DNA of 64,000 nt from positions 124,001-188,000 of the forward strand of contig NZ_JAENBO010000001.1 of the NCBI RefSeq assembly GCF_016481305.1, read 5' to 3'. Under the pieces are notes generated by a model. The model made no database searches. It was not told the origin of the DNA and saw nothing but the letters and a program-made list of their open reading frames with translations. A program made the translations under genes and the position numbers. Source of the stretch: Streptococcus pacificus (lineage in GTDB: Bacteria; Bacillota; Bacilli; Lactobacillales; Streptococcaceae). Every line of letters begins with the position of its first letter. The stretch's first letter is position 1. Below, in pieces: positions 9,462 to 18,189 of the stretch.

Positions 9462-10007
9462 TTAGTTGGCTTTAAAAAATGTTGGCTTCACTTTAAGAAG
9501 AATAACTAATAAAATCAAGGCAATGATTGCTGAAGGAACAAGATAGCTAGCGTTATAAGTTAATGAGTATATCCAAACCGGTGTTCCTTTAGGAGCATAA
9601 TCACTCCAAAAGACGATTCCAGCAAGAAAGTTTGAAAACAATCTTCCCAAGCTACCAACAAGAATTCCTAAACTTAAAAAGAGCATTTGGTTATTTTTTG
9701 AGGCCTTAAATTGATTGTAAAAGATACCTGCTAGACCAACAGCACCATATGAAAGAATATAATCAAGAAGCACTTGAGGAACGCTTAGGTAGTAACCACC
9801 AAAGAATAATTGGATGAAACCAACCAAAAGGCCACCAGTAAGCGCAGCAGCTAAACCTCTTCTATAAGCCAAAATAAAGATAGGGAGCATGGTTAAAGAA
9901 ACACTTCCTCCTTGAGGCATATGAAAAAGCACAATTTTATCTAAAATAATAGCAAGAGCAGCCATGATAGCAACTTCAGTGAGAACGGATAATTTTAATT
10001 TTGACAT
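9462..10007 (-). CDS. thiT: ThiT thiamine transporter, S component of an ECF transporter
   Basis: 181 residues with six hydrophobic helices; the N-terminal segment has MAALAIILDKI and the substrate-site region reads FGGYYLSVPQVLLDYILSYG, typical for ThiT (YuaJ). It takes up thiamine with the shared EcfAA'T module. The ATG at 10007 is chosen because AAGGAG precedes it by 8 bases; an upstream in-frame ATG (10031) lies inside the leader hairpin. A TPP riboswitch in the leader controls it. Confidence 0.95.
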   Translation of the reverse strand: MSKLKLSVLTEVAIMAALAIILDKIVLFHMPQGGSVSLTMLPIFILAYRRGLAAALTGGLLVGFIQLFFGGYYLSVPQVLLDYILSYGAVGLAGIFYNQFKASKNNQMLFLSLGILVGSLGRLFSNFLAGIVFWSDYAPKGTPVWIYSLTYNASYLVPSAIIALILLVILLKVKPTFFKAN

Positions 10008-10010
10008 AAA

Positions 10011-10040
10011 AAGACTCCTTTGATAATACAAAGGAGTCTT
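10011..10040 (-). promoter_or_regulatory. Shine-Dalgarno-sequestering hairpin of the thiT riboswitch
   Basis: Perfect 12-bp stem, AAGACTCCTTTG with CAAAGGAGTCTT, loop of 6, ending 3 bases before the thiT ATG on the minus strand. The 3' arm contains the ribosome binding site AAGGAG and is followed by a short U run, so it could block translation or end transcription. Confidence 0.75.
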
Positions 10041-10059
10041 GAAACATTGTCATTAGGTA

Positions 10060-10140
10060 TCACAATTCCTACGCTAGTCTTAACTAGATCAGGTTCTCAG
10101 GATTTCGCAAAACGATCTCAGCAAAAGCACTCCCTTGTGT
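10060..10140 (-). ncRNA. TPP riboswitch (THI box) aptamer
   Basis: Reading the minus strand, the conserved segments occur in order: GGGAGTGC, GCTGAGAT, ACCTGATC, AGTTAAGACTAGCGTAGGAA. The P1 stem forms between ACACAA at the 5' end and TTGTG at the 3' end. It lies in the leader of thiT, as in other Firmicutes. Confidence 0.95.
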
Positions 10141-10219
10141 TTATTATTTAATTATACCTATTATAAAATGTTTGAAAGATATTTGTCAAGTTGATTGCTC
10201 TGTAAAACACGCTTCATTA

Positions 10220-11065
10220 TTATTCTTTGATTTTGCCAAATAATTTCTCAAAGGTAGCTTTTCGATCTTTGAGAACAGAAATTTGGTTAAGATCAAGAGT
10301 ATTAGGAAAACCGTTAATATAGCCTCTTGAAGTGTATTGATGCAAGTCATAATCAATGGAAGTATCAGGAGCAGCTTCATAATATCCTGAATCAGTCCCA
10401 TAAGTTGGAATCCAAACAGCATCAAATTTACTGGTAGAAATATCATGTTCTTCTAAAAAATAGGTTCCAATATAGATACCGACATTTTTGGCACCTAATT
10501 TTTTAAGTTCTTGACGAAAAGCCTCAACACCTTTATTCATGTCAGACATGGTTTTTTCTTCAACATCAATCCAATAAAAGGTTGGATTGTAAGGCGAAGC
10601 ATTCTCATAAAATAGTCTAGCTTCTTCTTTCATATCTTTAACATTTTTACCAAGTGCATAGGCGTAAACGGCTACAGGAACATCTCTTTTTTGAAGTTCC
10701 TCAATATGTGTTTTAAACGATTTATCAATCCCAGTTGTATACGCAGCATTATTTTTTTTGGTGATTTGGGATCCCCCAAAAACACGAACAATAGCTCCTG
10801 AAATATTTAGTGACAAGGTATCGTAATCTATATCACTAGGAAGCTGCCAACCAGAAAGATCAATAATCGGATTAAGCACAAACGGCTCTTCCTCAGTCGT
10901 TTCGACTGTAGGTATTATGGCTTGGGTTACTTTGGGGATGTTATTTTTAGCCATTTCTAATGTCGCATTGTTTTGTGCTTCAATTGTCAGTTTTGACTTG
11001 ACCAAAAATAAAATTATTAAACCAAAGAAAATTACCACAATAATCGGTTTTATTCTTTTTCTCAT
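10220..11065 (-). CDS. Membrane-anchored GH25 family muramidase
   Basis: 281 residues. A basic start (MRKRIKP) and one hydrophobic helix (about residues 8-24) give a signal anchor; about 45 residues of linker follow. The GH25 domain begins at IIDLSGWQ and has the acidic pair in FYWIDVEEKTM, then VGIYIGTYF and a C-terminal DLHQYTSRGYINGF. Such enzymes cleave the MurNAc-GlcNAc bond. No wall-binding repeats are present. The -35 TTGATT, 17-base spacer and -10 TAAAAT place the transcription start at the ATG itself. It is probably involved in wall remodelling. Confidence 0.88.
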   Translation of the reverse strand: MRKRIKPIIVVIFFGLIILFLVKSKLTIEAQNNATLEMAKNNIPKVTQAIIPTVETTEEEPFVLNPIIDLSGWQLPSDIDYDTLSLNISGAIVRVFGGSQITKKNNAAYTTGIDKSFKTHIEELQKRDVPVAVYAYALGKNVKDMKEEARLFYENASPYNPTFYWIDVEEKTMSDMNKGVEAFRQELKKLGAKNVGIYIGTYFLEEHDISTSKFDAVWIPTYGTDSGYYEAAPDTSIDYDLHQYTSRGYINGFPNTLDLNQISVLKDRKATFEKLFGKIKE

Positions 11066-11072
11066 TGCTTCT

Positions 11073-11101
11073 ATTTTATCCTAAAGCTATTAAAAAATCA
11101 A
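11073..11101 (-). promoter_or_regulatory. Promoter of the GH25 gene (leaderless candidate)
   Basis: On the minus strand: TTGATT, 17 bases, TAAAAT, then 7 bases (AGAAGCA) to the ATG at 11065. Predicted transcription start coincides with the start codon; no proper Shine-Dalgarno. Confidence 0.6.
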
Positions 11102-11111
11102 AACAACAGAA

Positions 11112-11588
11112 TTACAAATAGTTTTCAATCGTTTCAATCATTGATTCTGGCTCTGTTTTAGAAGAAAAACGTTCAACAACATTTCCATTTCTATCAACAA
11201 GAAATTTAGCAAAATTCCATTCAATGGCCTTACCAAAAGGTCCTTTTTTCTCATTCTTTAACCATTGATAAAGTGGGTGAGCATCTTTACCATTCACTTT
11301 GATTTTGTTAAAACGATAAAATGAGGTGTTGTAGTTTAATTGGCAGAAGTGATCGATATCCGAAATATCTTCTGAAGCCTGATTTTTAAACTGATTACAC
11401 GGGAAATCTAAAATCTCAAAACCTTGATCGTGGAAACGCTCATAAAGTGCCTGTAAGCTACTGTATTGAGGGGTAAGTCCACATTTTGTGGCCGTGTTTA
11501 CAATTAAGGTTACTTTGCCATCGAATTCAGATAGACTAAAATCCTCATTTGTAATTGTTTTTACAGTAAAATCTGATAGTTTAGTCAT
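11112..11588 (-). CDS. Glutathione peroxidase (thioredoxin-fold, Cys type)
   Basis: 158 residues. The peroxidatic residue is Cys36 in NTATKCGLTPQY, in place of selenocysteine; the second motif LDFPCNQF and the WNFAKFLVDRNG tryptophan region are present. Bacterial enzymes of this type often use thioredoxin rather than glutathione to reduce peroxides. It overlaps the end of pepF by 8 bases and has its own AAGGAG inside pepF, so it is cotranscribed with it. Confidence 0.95.
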   Translation of the reverse strand: MTKLSDFTVKTITNEDFSLSEFDGKVTLIVNTATKCGLTPQYSSLQALYERFHDQGFEILDFPCNQFKNQASEDISDIDHFCQLNYNTSFYRFNKIKVNGKDAHPLYQWLKNEKKGPFGKAIEWNFAKFLVDRNGNVVERFSSKTEPESMIETIENYL

Positions 11589-13380
11589 TTTCTAACTCCT
11601 TACTGTATTTGATGATTTGGTTAACAGTTTCATCTAAAAATGAAATTGTTTGTCTTAGGGGCTTTTCTGTTGCAATATCTGCTCCAATTATTTTGGCTGT
11701 TTCAAGTGGTGTTTGACTTCCTCCTGATTTTAAGAAATCTAACCACTCTTTAGCACCATTGGAATTATTTTTGATATTTAAATAACCAACAGTTGAGATG
11801 ACAAGTCCAGCTGAATAAGTGTAGCTATAAAGTCCCATATAATAATGACTTTGTCGCATCCAAGTTAAAGCTGCGTTTTCATCAATAATAAGAGCATCCC
11901 CCCAAAATTCTTTTAAAACAGATGCCATCAGTTGATTGAGTGTCTCTGCACCAAAGGTTTTTCCTTCATCGATAAGAGTATAGACTTTACGCTGAAAGGC
12001 TGCTTCTAAGAGATGGGTAATGAAATTATGGAAGTAGGTATCTGTTAAGCGGTGTGCTAGAGCAAAACGTTTTTGCTTAGGGTGATCAAATTGTTGTTCA
12101 AGGTAGTCACTTAATAATAGTTCATTCAGTGTAGAAGGAGCTTCAACATAGTAGGTTGACATATGAGTATTAAAGTAACTTTGGTGATTATCAGAAAAAA
12201 TAAATTGGCCTGAGTGTCCGATTTCATGGATGAGCGTATAGACGTCACTCATTTTTCCTGTCCAGCTCATCAAAACATAAGGATGAACCTTATAAGGATC
12301 GGCAGCATAACCACCTGAGTCCTTACCACTATTTGCAGCAAAATCAACCCAACGCTCAGTTTGATAGCGAGCAATTTCTTTTTGGTATTCTTCACCAAGA
12401 GGTGCTGTTGATTTCATTACTAGGTCATAAGCATCCTCAATAGATACTTCTGGATTCATTTTGGCATCAAGATCAAGTTTCCAATCAGCAAAAGTCATCT
12501 TATCAATCCCATTCACCTTAGCGACATGTTTGATATATCGTTGAGCAATTGGAGCAAACTCAGTCATAATTAAGTCAATTTGACGGTCAAACATGGGACG
12601 ATCAACTTCTTGTTCAGCCAATAGATAGTCAAATACGGAGTTATAACCACGCATATCGGCTATGATTTTTTCAGATCTAACTTGTGCCAAATAGCTTGCG
12701 GCAGCGGTATGTTGATGTTGTCTTAGACCTTCTGAAAAAGAACGAAATGCCTTTTGCCTAACCTCAGCATTTTCATGGTTTTGATAAATATTTTCATAAG
12801 TAATAAAACTATTAGAGTAGGTTTTGTCTTCCACAGTAAAACTGGACATGGCAAAGTCACTCGCTCGCATTTTGGTATAAATATCTTGCGGGCTGTTAAA
12901 AATTTCGCCAAGATTAGCTAAGGTTTTTTCGACAGCAGGCTCAAGATAGTGTTTTTTCTTGATTTTTGCTTCACGAATATAGGCACTAAAGTAAGGGTTT
13001 TGTTCCAATCTTTCCAAGATAGTATTATCTGCCATTACCAACTCATTTTCAAAGAAATTCAGAAGAACGGCTGCTTTTGTTGTGAAATCACTACCAATTT
13101 GAGCGATTTGAGCAAATTCTTCATTGTTGAAATCAGTGGTTTGAGGCATGAAAGAGTAAGTGCTGATATGACTGATTTGAATATAAATTTGTTCTAATAC
13201 CATTAGGGCTTCTGTAAAGTCATCTACGGTATGTAAATTATCTTTATAATTGAGTGAAAATTGTTTAATCTCCTCAAGGGCTTTTTCAACAGCATTGATA
13301 AAATCTTCTCTGTCTTTATAGAGAGCTGTTAGATCCCAAAGCTCATTTTCAGAGAATTCTGAACGTTTCTTTTGTTCCAT
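11581..13380 (-). CDS. pepF: Oligoendopeptidase F (M3 family)
   Basis: 599 residues, typical of PepF/PepB. The zinc motif HEIGH lies near residue 385 in YTLIHEIGHSGQF; the downstream glutamate region (YVEAPSTLNELLL) supplies the third ligand. It cleaves peptides of roughly 7-17 residues in the cytoplasm, as part of peptide nutrition or signal peptide turnover. GGAGG precedes ATG. It leads a two-gene unit with glutathione peroxidase and is divergent from ppc. Confidence 0.95.
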   Translation of the reverse strand: MEQKKRSEFSENELWDLTALYKDREDFINAVEKALEEIKQFSLNYKDNLHTVDDFTEALMVLEQIYIQISHISTYSFMPQTTDFNNEEFAQIAQIGSDFTTKAAVLLNFFENELVMADNTILERLEQNPYFSAYIREAKIKKKHYLEPAVEKTLANLGEIFNSPQDIYTKMRASDFAMSSFTVEDKTYSNSFITYENIYQNHENAEVRQKAFRSFSEGLRQHQHTAAASYLAQVRSEKIIADMRGYNSVFDYLLAEQEVDRPMFDRQIDLIMTEFAPIAQRYIKHVAKVNGIDKMTFADWKLDLDAKMNPEVSIEDAYDLVMKSTAPLGEEYQKEIARYQTERWVDFAANSGKDSGGYAADPYKVHPYVLMSWTGKMSDVYTLIHEIGHSGQFIFSDNHQSYFNTHMSTYYVEAPSTLNELLLSDYLEQQFDHPKQKRFALAHRLTDTYFHNFITHLLEAAFQRKVYTLIDEGKTFGAETLNQLMASVLKEFWGDALIIDENAALTWMRQSHYYMGLYSYTYSAGLVISTVGYLNIKNNSNGAKEWLDFLKSGGSQTPLETAKIIGADIATEKPLRQTISFLDETVNQIIKYSKELEND

Positions 13381-13542
13381 TGCTAACCTCCTTTTTGTTA
13401 GAACTAGTATAACAAAAAAGTAAGAAGAGAGTGAATCTTGTATCTTATTTTTAAAAAGAATTAGAAGGGCTCTCTCTTTGGTTTACTTTTTTTGGTAAAA
13501 TGATATGATAGTTAATAGAAAAATAGGGCAGGAGTAGAAATA

Positions 13543-16239
13543 GTGGTTATTAGAAAACTAGAAAGTAGAAACAATAAAGAACAAATCAATGAAGATGTGA
13601 TTGTTTTAACCAACTTGCTTGAAGACGTTACTCGCCAAATGGTGGGAAATGACTCTTTTGAAACGATTAAATCATTGGCTAAATTATCTATTCGCCATGA
13701 TTATCAAGCTTTAGAACAGGCTATTTCTGGTTTAACGACAGAAGAGACGGAAATTGTTTCTCGTTATTTTTCTATTCTCCCTTTATTAATAAATATTGCT
13801 GAAGATGTTGATTTAGCATATGAAGTTAACTATCAAAACAATACTAAAAGAGATTATTTAGGAAAGCTTTCTTTAGCTATTGAAGATGTTTTAGCCAATG
13901 AACAAGGACAGGAAATATTAGAAAATCTAAATGTTGTTCCCGTCTTAACGGCTCATCCAACTCAGGTTCAACGTCAATCGATGTTAGATTTGACCTATGA
14001 GATTTATCTTTTATTAAGACAACATAGGGATACAAAAGATGGTTTACTTGATAGCGAGAAGTGGATTGATGATCTTCGTCGTCATATCGAGATGATTATG
14101 CAATCGGATATTATTCGTGAGAAAAAACTAAAAGTTAAAAACGAAATTAGAAATGTCACTGGCTACTATGACAGATCGTTAATTGTTGCCATTACTGACT
14201 TGGTCTCTGAATACAAACGACTTGCTAGACAAAGAGGTGTCATTCTTGAACACCCAAAACCCATCACAATGGGAATGTGGATTGGAGGAGACCGTGATGG
14301 TAATCCTTATGTTACAGCACAAACCCTACGTCTTTCAGCGATAACTCAAGCAGAAGTTATTTTGAATTATTACATTGAGAAAGTTCAGTCTTTATATAGC
14401 TTGTTCTCAATTTCTGTAACCATTTCTAAAACATCAAAAGAATTAGAAGAATTAGCAGCGTGTTCAACAGATAAATCCGAATTTCGAGAAAAAGAACCTT
14501 ATCGAAGAGCTTTTCACTATATTCAATTAAAATTGCAAAATACCTTAACTTATTTGACAGAAGATAAAAAAATCTCTCCTTTTTATGACAATGTGACTGA
14601 GTTTGAACAAGACTTACTAGTTATCAAAGACTCCTTGTTAGTTAATAATGGAGATAATTTAATTAAAGGTGATTTTGGGGAATTATTACAGGCCGTTGAT
14701 ATTTTTGGTTTTTATCTAGCCAGTATCGATATGCGTCAAGATTCAAGCGTACATGAGGCAAGTGTTGCTGAATTATTAAAAACAGCTAACATCGTCTCTA
14801 ACTATAGTGAATTATCTGAAACTGAAAAGTGTCAGTTGTTGTTACAACAATTAACACAAGATCCTCGTATTTTGTCCGCCACCCATTATCCAAAATCTCC
14901 AAGTCTTGAAAAAGAATTAGCTATTTTTCAAATGGCTAAAGAATTGAAAGATAAAATGGGTGAAGACATTATTAAACAACATATTATTTCTCACTCTGAA
15001 ACAGTATCTGATTTGCTTGAGTTGGCTGTCTTATTAAAAGAAGTGGGATTGATTGATAATGAGAAAGCACGTGTTCAGATTGTCCCTCTTTTTGAAACAA
15101 TTGAGGATTTAAATAAGTCCCCTCAAATTATGGAAGAATATCTTTCAATTGATCTGGTCAAAAAATGGCTAGAACATAACAACCGCTACCAGGAAATTAT
15201 GCTAGGTTATTCTGACAGTAATAAAGATGGTGGTTACTTATCTTCTGTTTGGACACTTTACAAAGCCCAAAAAGAATTAACTGAAGTCGGTAAGAAAAAT
15301 AAAGCAAAAATCACCTTTTTCCATGGTCGCGGAGGAACAGTTGGTCGCGGAGGAGGCCCTTCTTATGAAGCTATTACCTCACAACCTTTTGGAACCATCA
15401 ACGATCATATTCGTGTGACAGAACAAGGGGAAGTGATTGGAAACAAATATGGTAATAAAGATGCTGCCTATTACAATCTAGAGATGCTGATGTCAGCAAC
15501 GTTAAATCGTATGGCGACACAGTTAATTGTTGACCAAACGGAATTAGAAGAGTATCGAGAGATTATGGATGCTGTTGTTGAGGATAGCTACCATAGTTAT
15601 CGTCGATTGGTCTTTGGTCATCCGAACTTTTACGATTACTTTTTTGCTGCGAGCCCTATTCGAGAAATCTCAAGTTTAAACATCGGTTCTAGACCAGCAG
15701 CGAGAAAAACAATTACTGAGATTAGCGGTTTAAGAGCTATTCCATGGGTCTTTTCTTGGTCTCAAAATCGTGTGATGTTCCCTGGTTGGTATGGTGTTGG
15801 CACAAGCTTTAAACATTTTATCGACAAAAAAGAAGGTAATCTTGAAAAATTACAGATGATGTATGAGAGATGGCCATTCTTTAGATCTCTCTTATCAAAT
15901 GTTGATATGGTGCTTTCAAAATCTAATATGAATATTGCTTTTCGTTATGCACAAATGTGTGAAGATGACCATATTAGAGATATCTATCATACCATTTTAG
16001 ATGAATGGCAATTAACAAAGAATACCATTTTAGCTATTGAAAAACGTGAAGAGTTACTAGAAGATAATCCTTATTTGAAAGCTAGTTTAGACTATCGTCT
16101 ACCTTACTTTAATGTTTTGAATTATGTTCAAATCGAACTGATTAATCGGATGAGACGAGGTGAACTAAGTGAAGCAGAAGAAAAACAAATCCACATCACC
16201 ATCAATGGTATTGCGACTGGTCTTAGAAATTCAGGCTAA
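13543..16239 (+). CDS. ppc: Phosphoenolpyruvate carboxylase
   Basis: 898 residues with a GTG start preceded by GGCAGGAGT. Landmarks are VLTAHPTQ (catalytic His region), [36 protein letters not shown] and the C-terminal [14 protein letters not shown]. It makes oxaloacetate from PEP and bicarbonate, feeding aspartate synthesis where the citrate cycle is incomplete. It lies divergent from pepF and 108 bases before ftsW, the usual streptococcal order. Confidence 0.98.
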   Translation: MVIRKLESRNNKEQINEDVIVLTNLLEDVTRQMVGNDSFETIKSLAKLSIRHDYQALEQAISGLTTEETEIVSRYFSILPLLINIAEDVDLAYEVNYQNNTKRDYLGKLSLAIEDVLANEQGQEILENLNVVPVLTAHPTQVQRQSMLDLTYEIYLLLRQHRDTKDGLLDSEKWIDDLRRHIEMIMQSDIIREKKLKVKNEIRNVTGYYDRSLIVAITDLVSEYKRLARQRGVILEHPKPITMGMWIGGDRDGNPYVTAQTLRLSAITQAEVILNYYIEKVQSLYSLFSISVTISKTSKELEELAACSTDKSEFREKEPYRRAFHYIQLKLQNTLTYLTEDKKISPFYDNVTEFEQDLLVIKDSLLVNNGDNLIKGDFGELLQAVDIFGFYLASIDMRQDSSVHEASVAELLKTANIVSNYSELSETEKCQLLLQQLTQDPRILSATHYPKSPSLEKELAIFQMAKELKDKMGEDIIKQHIISHSETVSDLLELAVLLKEVGLIDNEKARVQIVPLFETIEDLNKSPQIMEEYLSIDLVKKWLEHNNRYQEIMLGYSDSNKDGGYLSSVWTLYKAQKELTEVGKKNKAKITFFHGRGGTVGRGGGPSYEAITSQPFGTINDHIRVTEQGEVIGNKYGNKDAAYYNLEMLMSATLNRMATQLIVDQTELEEYREIMDAVVEDSYHSYRRLVFGHPNFYDYFFAASPIREISSLNIGSRPAARKTITEISGLRAIPWVFSWSQNRVMFPGWYGVGTSFKHFIDKKEGNLEKLQMMYERWPFFRSLLSNVDMVLSKSNMNIAFRYAQMCEDDHIRDIYHTILDEWQLTKNTILAIEKREELLEDNPYLKASLDYRLPYFNVLNYVQIELINRMRRGELSEAEEKQIHITINGIATGLRNSG

Positions 16240-16347
16240 AGTCTTCTTAGTTCTCACAAGGCTTAATTTTGGTACATCATAGAACATAGCATTTGAGGGT
16301 TAAAAATGATATAATGCTCATACAATTTGTCACTTTTAGGAGAAAAT

Positions 16348-17598
16348 ATGAAAATTGATAAAAGACATCTCTTAAACTATTCTATTTTATTACCTTATCT
16401 AGCCTTATCTATCATTGGTTTAATTATAGTTTATTCAACAACGAGTGCTAACTTGATCCAAGAAGGTATTAGTCCCTTTAGTTTAGTGAGAAATCAAAGT
16501 TTATTTTTGGTGCTTAGTTTGGCTGCTATCACCTTTATTTACCGTTTAAAATTAAATTTTTTAAAAAATGGTCCCTTATTACGATTTGCTCTTTTTGTCG
16601 AGATGATCTTGCTAATAGCGGCAAGGTTTTTTCCACGTGTGAATGGGGCATATGGTTGGATTTCTGTGGGTCCCATTACATTTCAGCCTGCTGAATATTT
16701 AAAATTCTTGATGGTCTGGTATTTAGCTTTTAGTTTTTCTAAGGAACAAGAAGCGATTGAAACATATGATTATCAAGCATTGACAAAAGGCTATCTCTTA
16801 CCAAGAAGTTTTGTAGACTGGCGCTTTGTTTCATTTGCTTTAATCGCTCTTGTTGTGGCTATGCCTGACCTTGGTAATGCAACCATTATTTTATTAACAG
16901 CGATTTTGATGTATAGTGTTAGTGGTATTGGTTATAAGTGGTTTTCAGCAGTCTTAACAACGTTAACAGCTGTTTCAGCAGCAATATTAGGATTTATCGG
17001 TATTGTCGGTGTTGAAACTATTGAGAAAATTCCTATTTTTGGCTATATTGCCTCACGATTTTCAGCCTTCTTTGATCCTTTTCAAGATGCTCAAGGATCT
17101 GGTTTGCAACTTGCCAATTCTTATTATGCAATGAGTAATGGTGGCTGGTTTGGTCGTGGACTTGGGAACTCTATCGAAAAAAAAGGCTACTTACCAGAAG
17201 CCCATACTGACTTTGTCTTTTCAATTGTTATTGAAGAACTTGGTTTGATTGGAGCAGGATTGATTCTAGCTTTAGTATTTTTCTTAATTCTAAGAATTCT
17301 TTTAGTAGGAATAAAATCTAAGAATGCATTTAATTCCATTTTATCACTTGGTGTAGGTGGTTTATTATTAACACAGGTTTTTGTCAATGTGGGAGGGATT
17401 TCTGGTTTAATTCCATCAACTGGGGTGACTTTTCCATTCCTATCACAAGGAGGAAATAGTCTCTTGGTTTTATCTGTTGCCATTGGTTTGGTTTTAAATA
17501 TTGATGCCAATGAAAAACGAGATGACATCTATCGAGAAATTGAAGAAAGTTATGAAGATGTTGATGACACTTACTATGATGATACATACTACCAATAA
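16348..17598 (+). CDS. ftsW: FtsW septal peptidoglycan polymerase
   Basis: 416 residues, about ten hydrophobic helices, SEDS family. The ATG at 16348 has TAGGAG in place; an in-frame TTG upstream (16327) does not. Conserved SEDS motifs: RVNGAYGWISVG, the PAEYLKFLMVW region, QLANSYYAMSNGGWFGRG and STGVTFPFLSQGGNS. It polymerises lipid II at the division septum with its cognate class B PBP. The C-terminus is acidic and Tyr-rich (residues 395-416, YEDVDDTYYDD). It ends in a terminator at 17600. Confidence 0.96.
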   Translation: MKIDKRHLLNYSILLPYLALSIIGLIIVYSTTSANLIQEGISPFSLVRNQSLFLVLSLAAITFIYRLKLNFLKNGPLLRFALFVEMILLIAARFFPRVNGAYGWISVGPITFQPAEYLKFLMVWYLAFSFSKEQEAIETYDYQALTKGYLLPRSFVDWRFVSFALIALVVAMPDLGNATIILLTAILMYSVSGIGYKWFSAVLTTLTAVSAAILGFIGIVGVETIEKIPIFGYIASRFSAFFDPFQDAQGSGLQLANSYYAMSNGGWFGRGLGNSIEKKGYLPEAHTDFVFSIVIEELGLIGAGLILALVFFLILRILLVGIKSKNAFNSILSLGVGGLLLTQVFVNVGGISGLIPSTGVTFPFLSQGGNSLLVLSVAIGLVLNIDANEKRDDIYREIEESYEDVDDTYYDDTYYQ

Positions 17599-17599
17599 T

Positions 17600-17628
17600 G
17601 AAATCTGCCTTGAGCAGATTTTTTTTTA
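17600..17628 (+). terminator. Terminator of ftsW
   Basis: AAATCTGC and GCAGATTT arms around CTTGA, followed by a T run of nine or so. Confidence 0.9.
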
Positions 17629-17633
17629 ATCAT

Positions 17634-17662
17634 TGTAACTTTTAGGTCATCTTATTCGTTAT
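17634..17662 (+). promoter_or_regulatory. Possible ECF-type promoter ahead of the sigma gene
   Basis: TGTAAC (17634-17639), a 17-base spacer, then CGTTAT (17657-17662). This resembles the AAC -35 and CGT -10 pattern of Bacillus SigM-type ECF promoters. It would allow the sigma factor to drive its own operon. Confidence 0.5.
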
Positions 17663-17676
17663 ATTAGTGAGAGGAG

Positions 17677-18189
17677 GTGAGGATAATAAAACTAGATGCT
17701 TATGAGACTGAGTTGATAAAAATTGCAAGAGAAGTTAGTTTTTATCTGAGAAAGTCAGCCATTTCAAAAGAAGATAGTCTTGATATTACACAAGATATTT
17801 TGGTGAAGTTACTTGAAACTGATATTGTCCTCCCTTTTGATAAATTACGTTCCTGGTTTTATCGATCAGCCATTAGATTATACATTGATCGCTATAGACG
17901 AGATAAAAAATATCATGAGCTTGTTCAAAAAGCTTTCTTTAGTGATAAAGACTTACTTCCTTATGATGATACTAGTTATGCTTATTTGTACGAAGCTATT
18001 GAGGAATTGGATGAGCGCTATCAGCTGGTTTTGGACTGTTTTTACTTTCAGGGATTTAGCATTAAAGAATCAGCAAAAATTCTTGGGATGACTCAATCGC
18101 AAGTCAAGACGAATTTGCATCGGGGACGCCAAAAATTAAAAATGTTATTGGAAAAGAAGGGGTATTCAAATGGAAACAATTATCTTTGA
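17677..18189 (+). CDS. ECF-type RNA polymerase sigma factor
   Basis: About 168-170 residues. Region 2 covers about residues 15-75 (DITQDILVKLLE, then LRSWFYRSAIRLYIDRYRR); region 4 lies at about 110-162 (LDERYQLVLDCFYF, then a helix-turn-helix with FSIKESAKILGMTQSQVKTNLHRGRQKLK). There is no region 1 or long region 3, so it is group 4 (ECF). The start is uncertain: a strong GGAGGTGA (17673-17680) overlaps the GTG at 17677 and is ideally spaced only for ATA codons at 17683/17686. It overlaps the anti-sigma gene by 20 bases. The pair sits between ftsW and tuf, which adjoin in S. pyogenes as I recall. Confidence 0.88.
   Translation: MRIIKLDAYETELIKIAREVSFYLRKSAISKEDSLDITQDILVKLLETDIVLPFDKLRSWFYRSAIRLYIDRYRRDKKYHELVQKAFFSDKDLLPYDDTSYAYLYEAIEELDERYQLVLDCFYFQGFSIKESAKILGMTQSQVKTNLHRGRQKLKMLLEKKGYSNGNNYL

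Noticed and set aside
16327..16347. Longer FtsW from TTG 16327
   Set aside because: The Shine-Dalgarno TAGGAG lies after that codon and fits ATG 16348.
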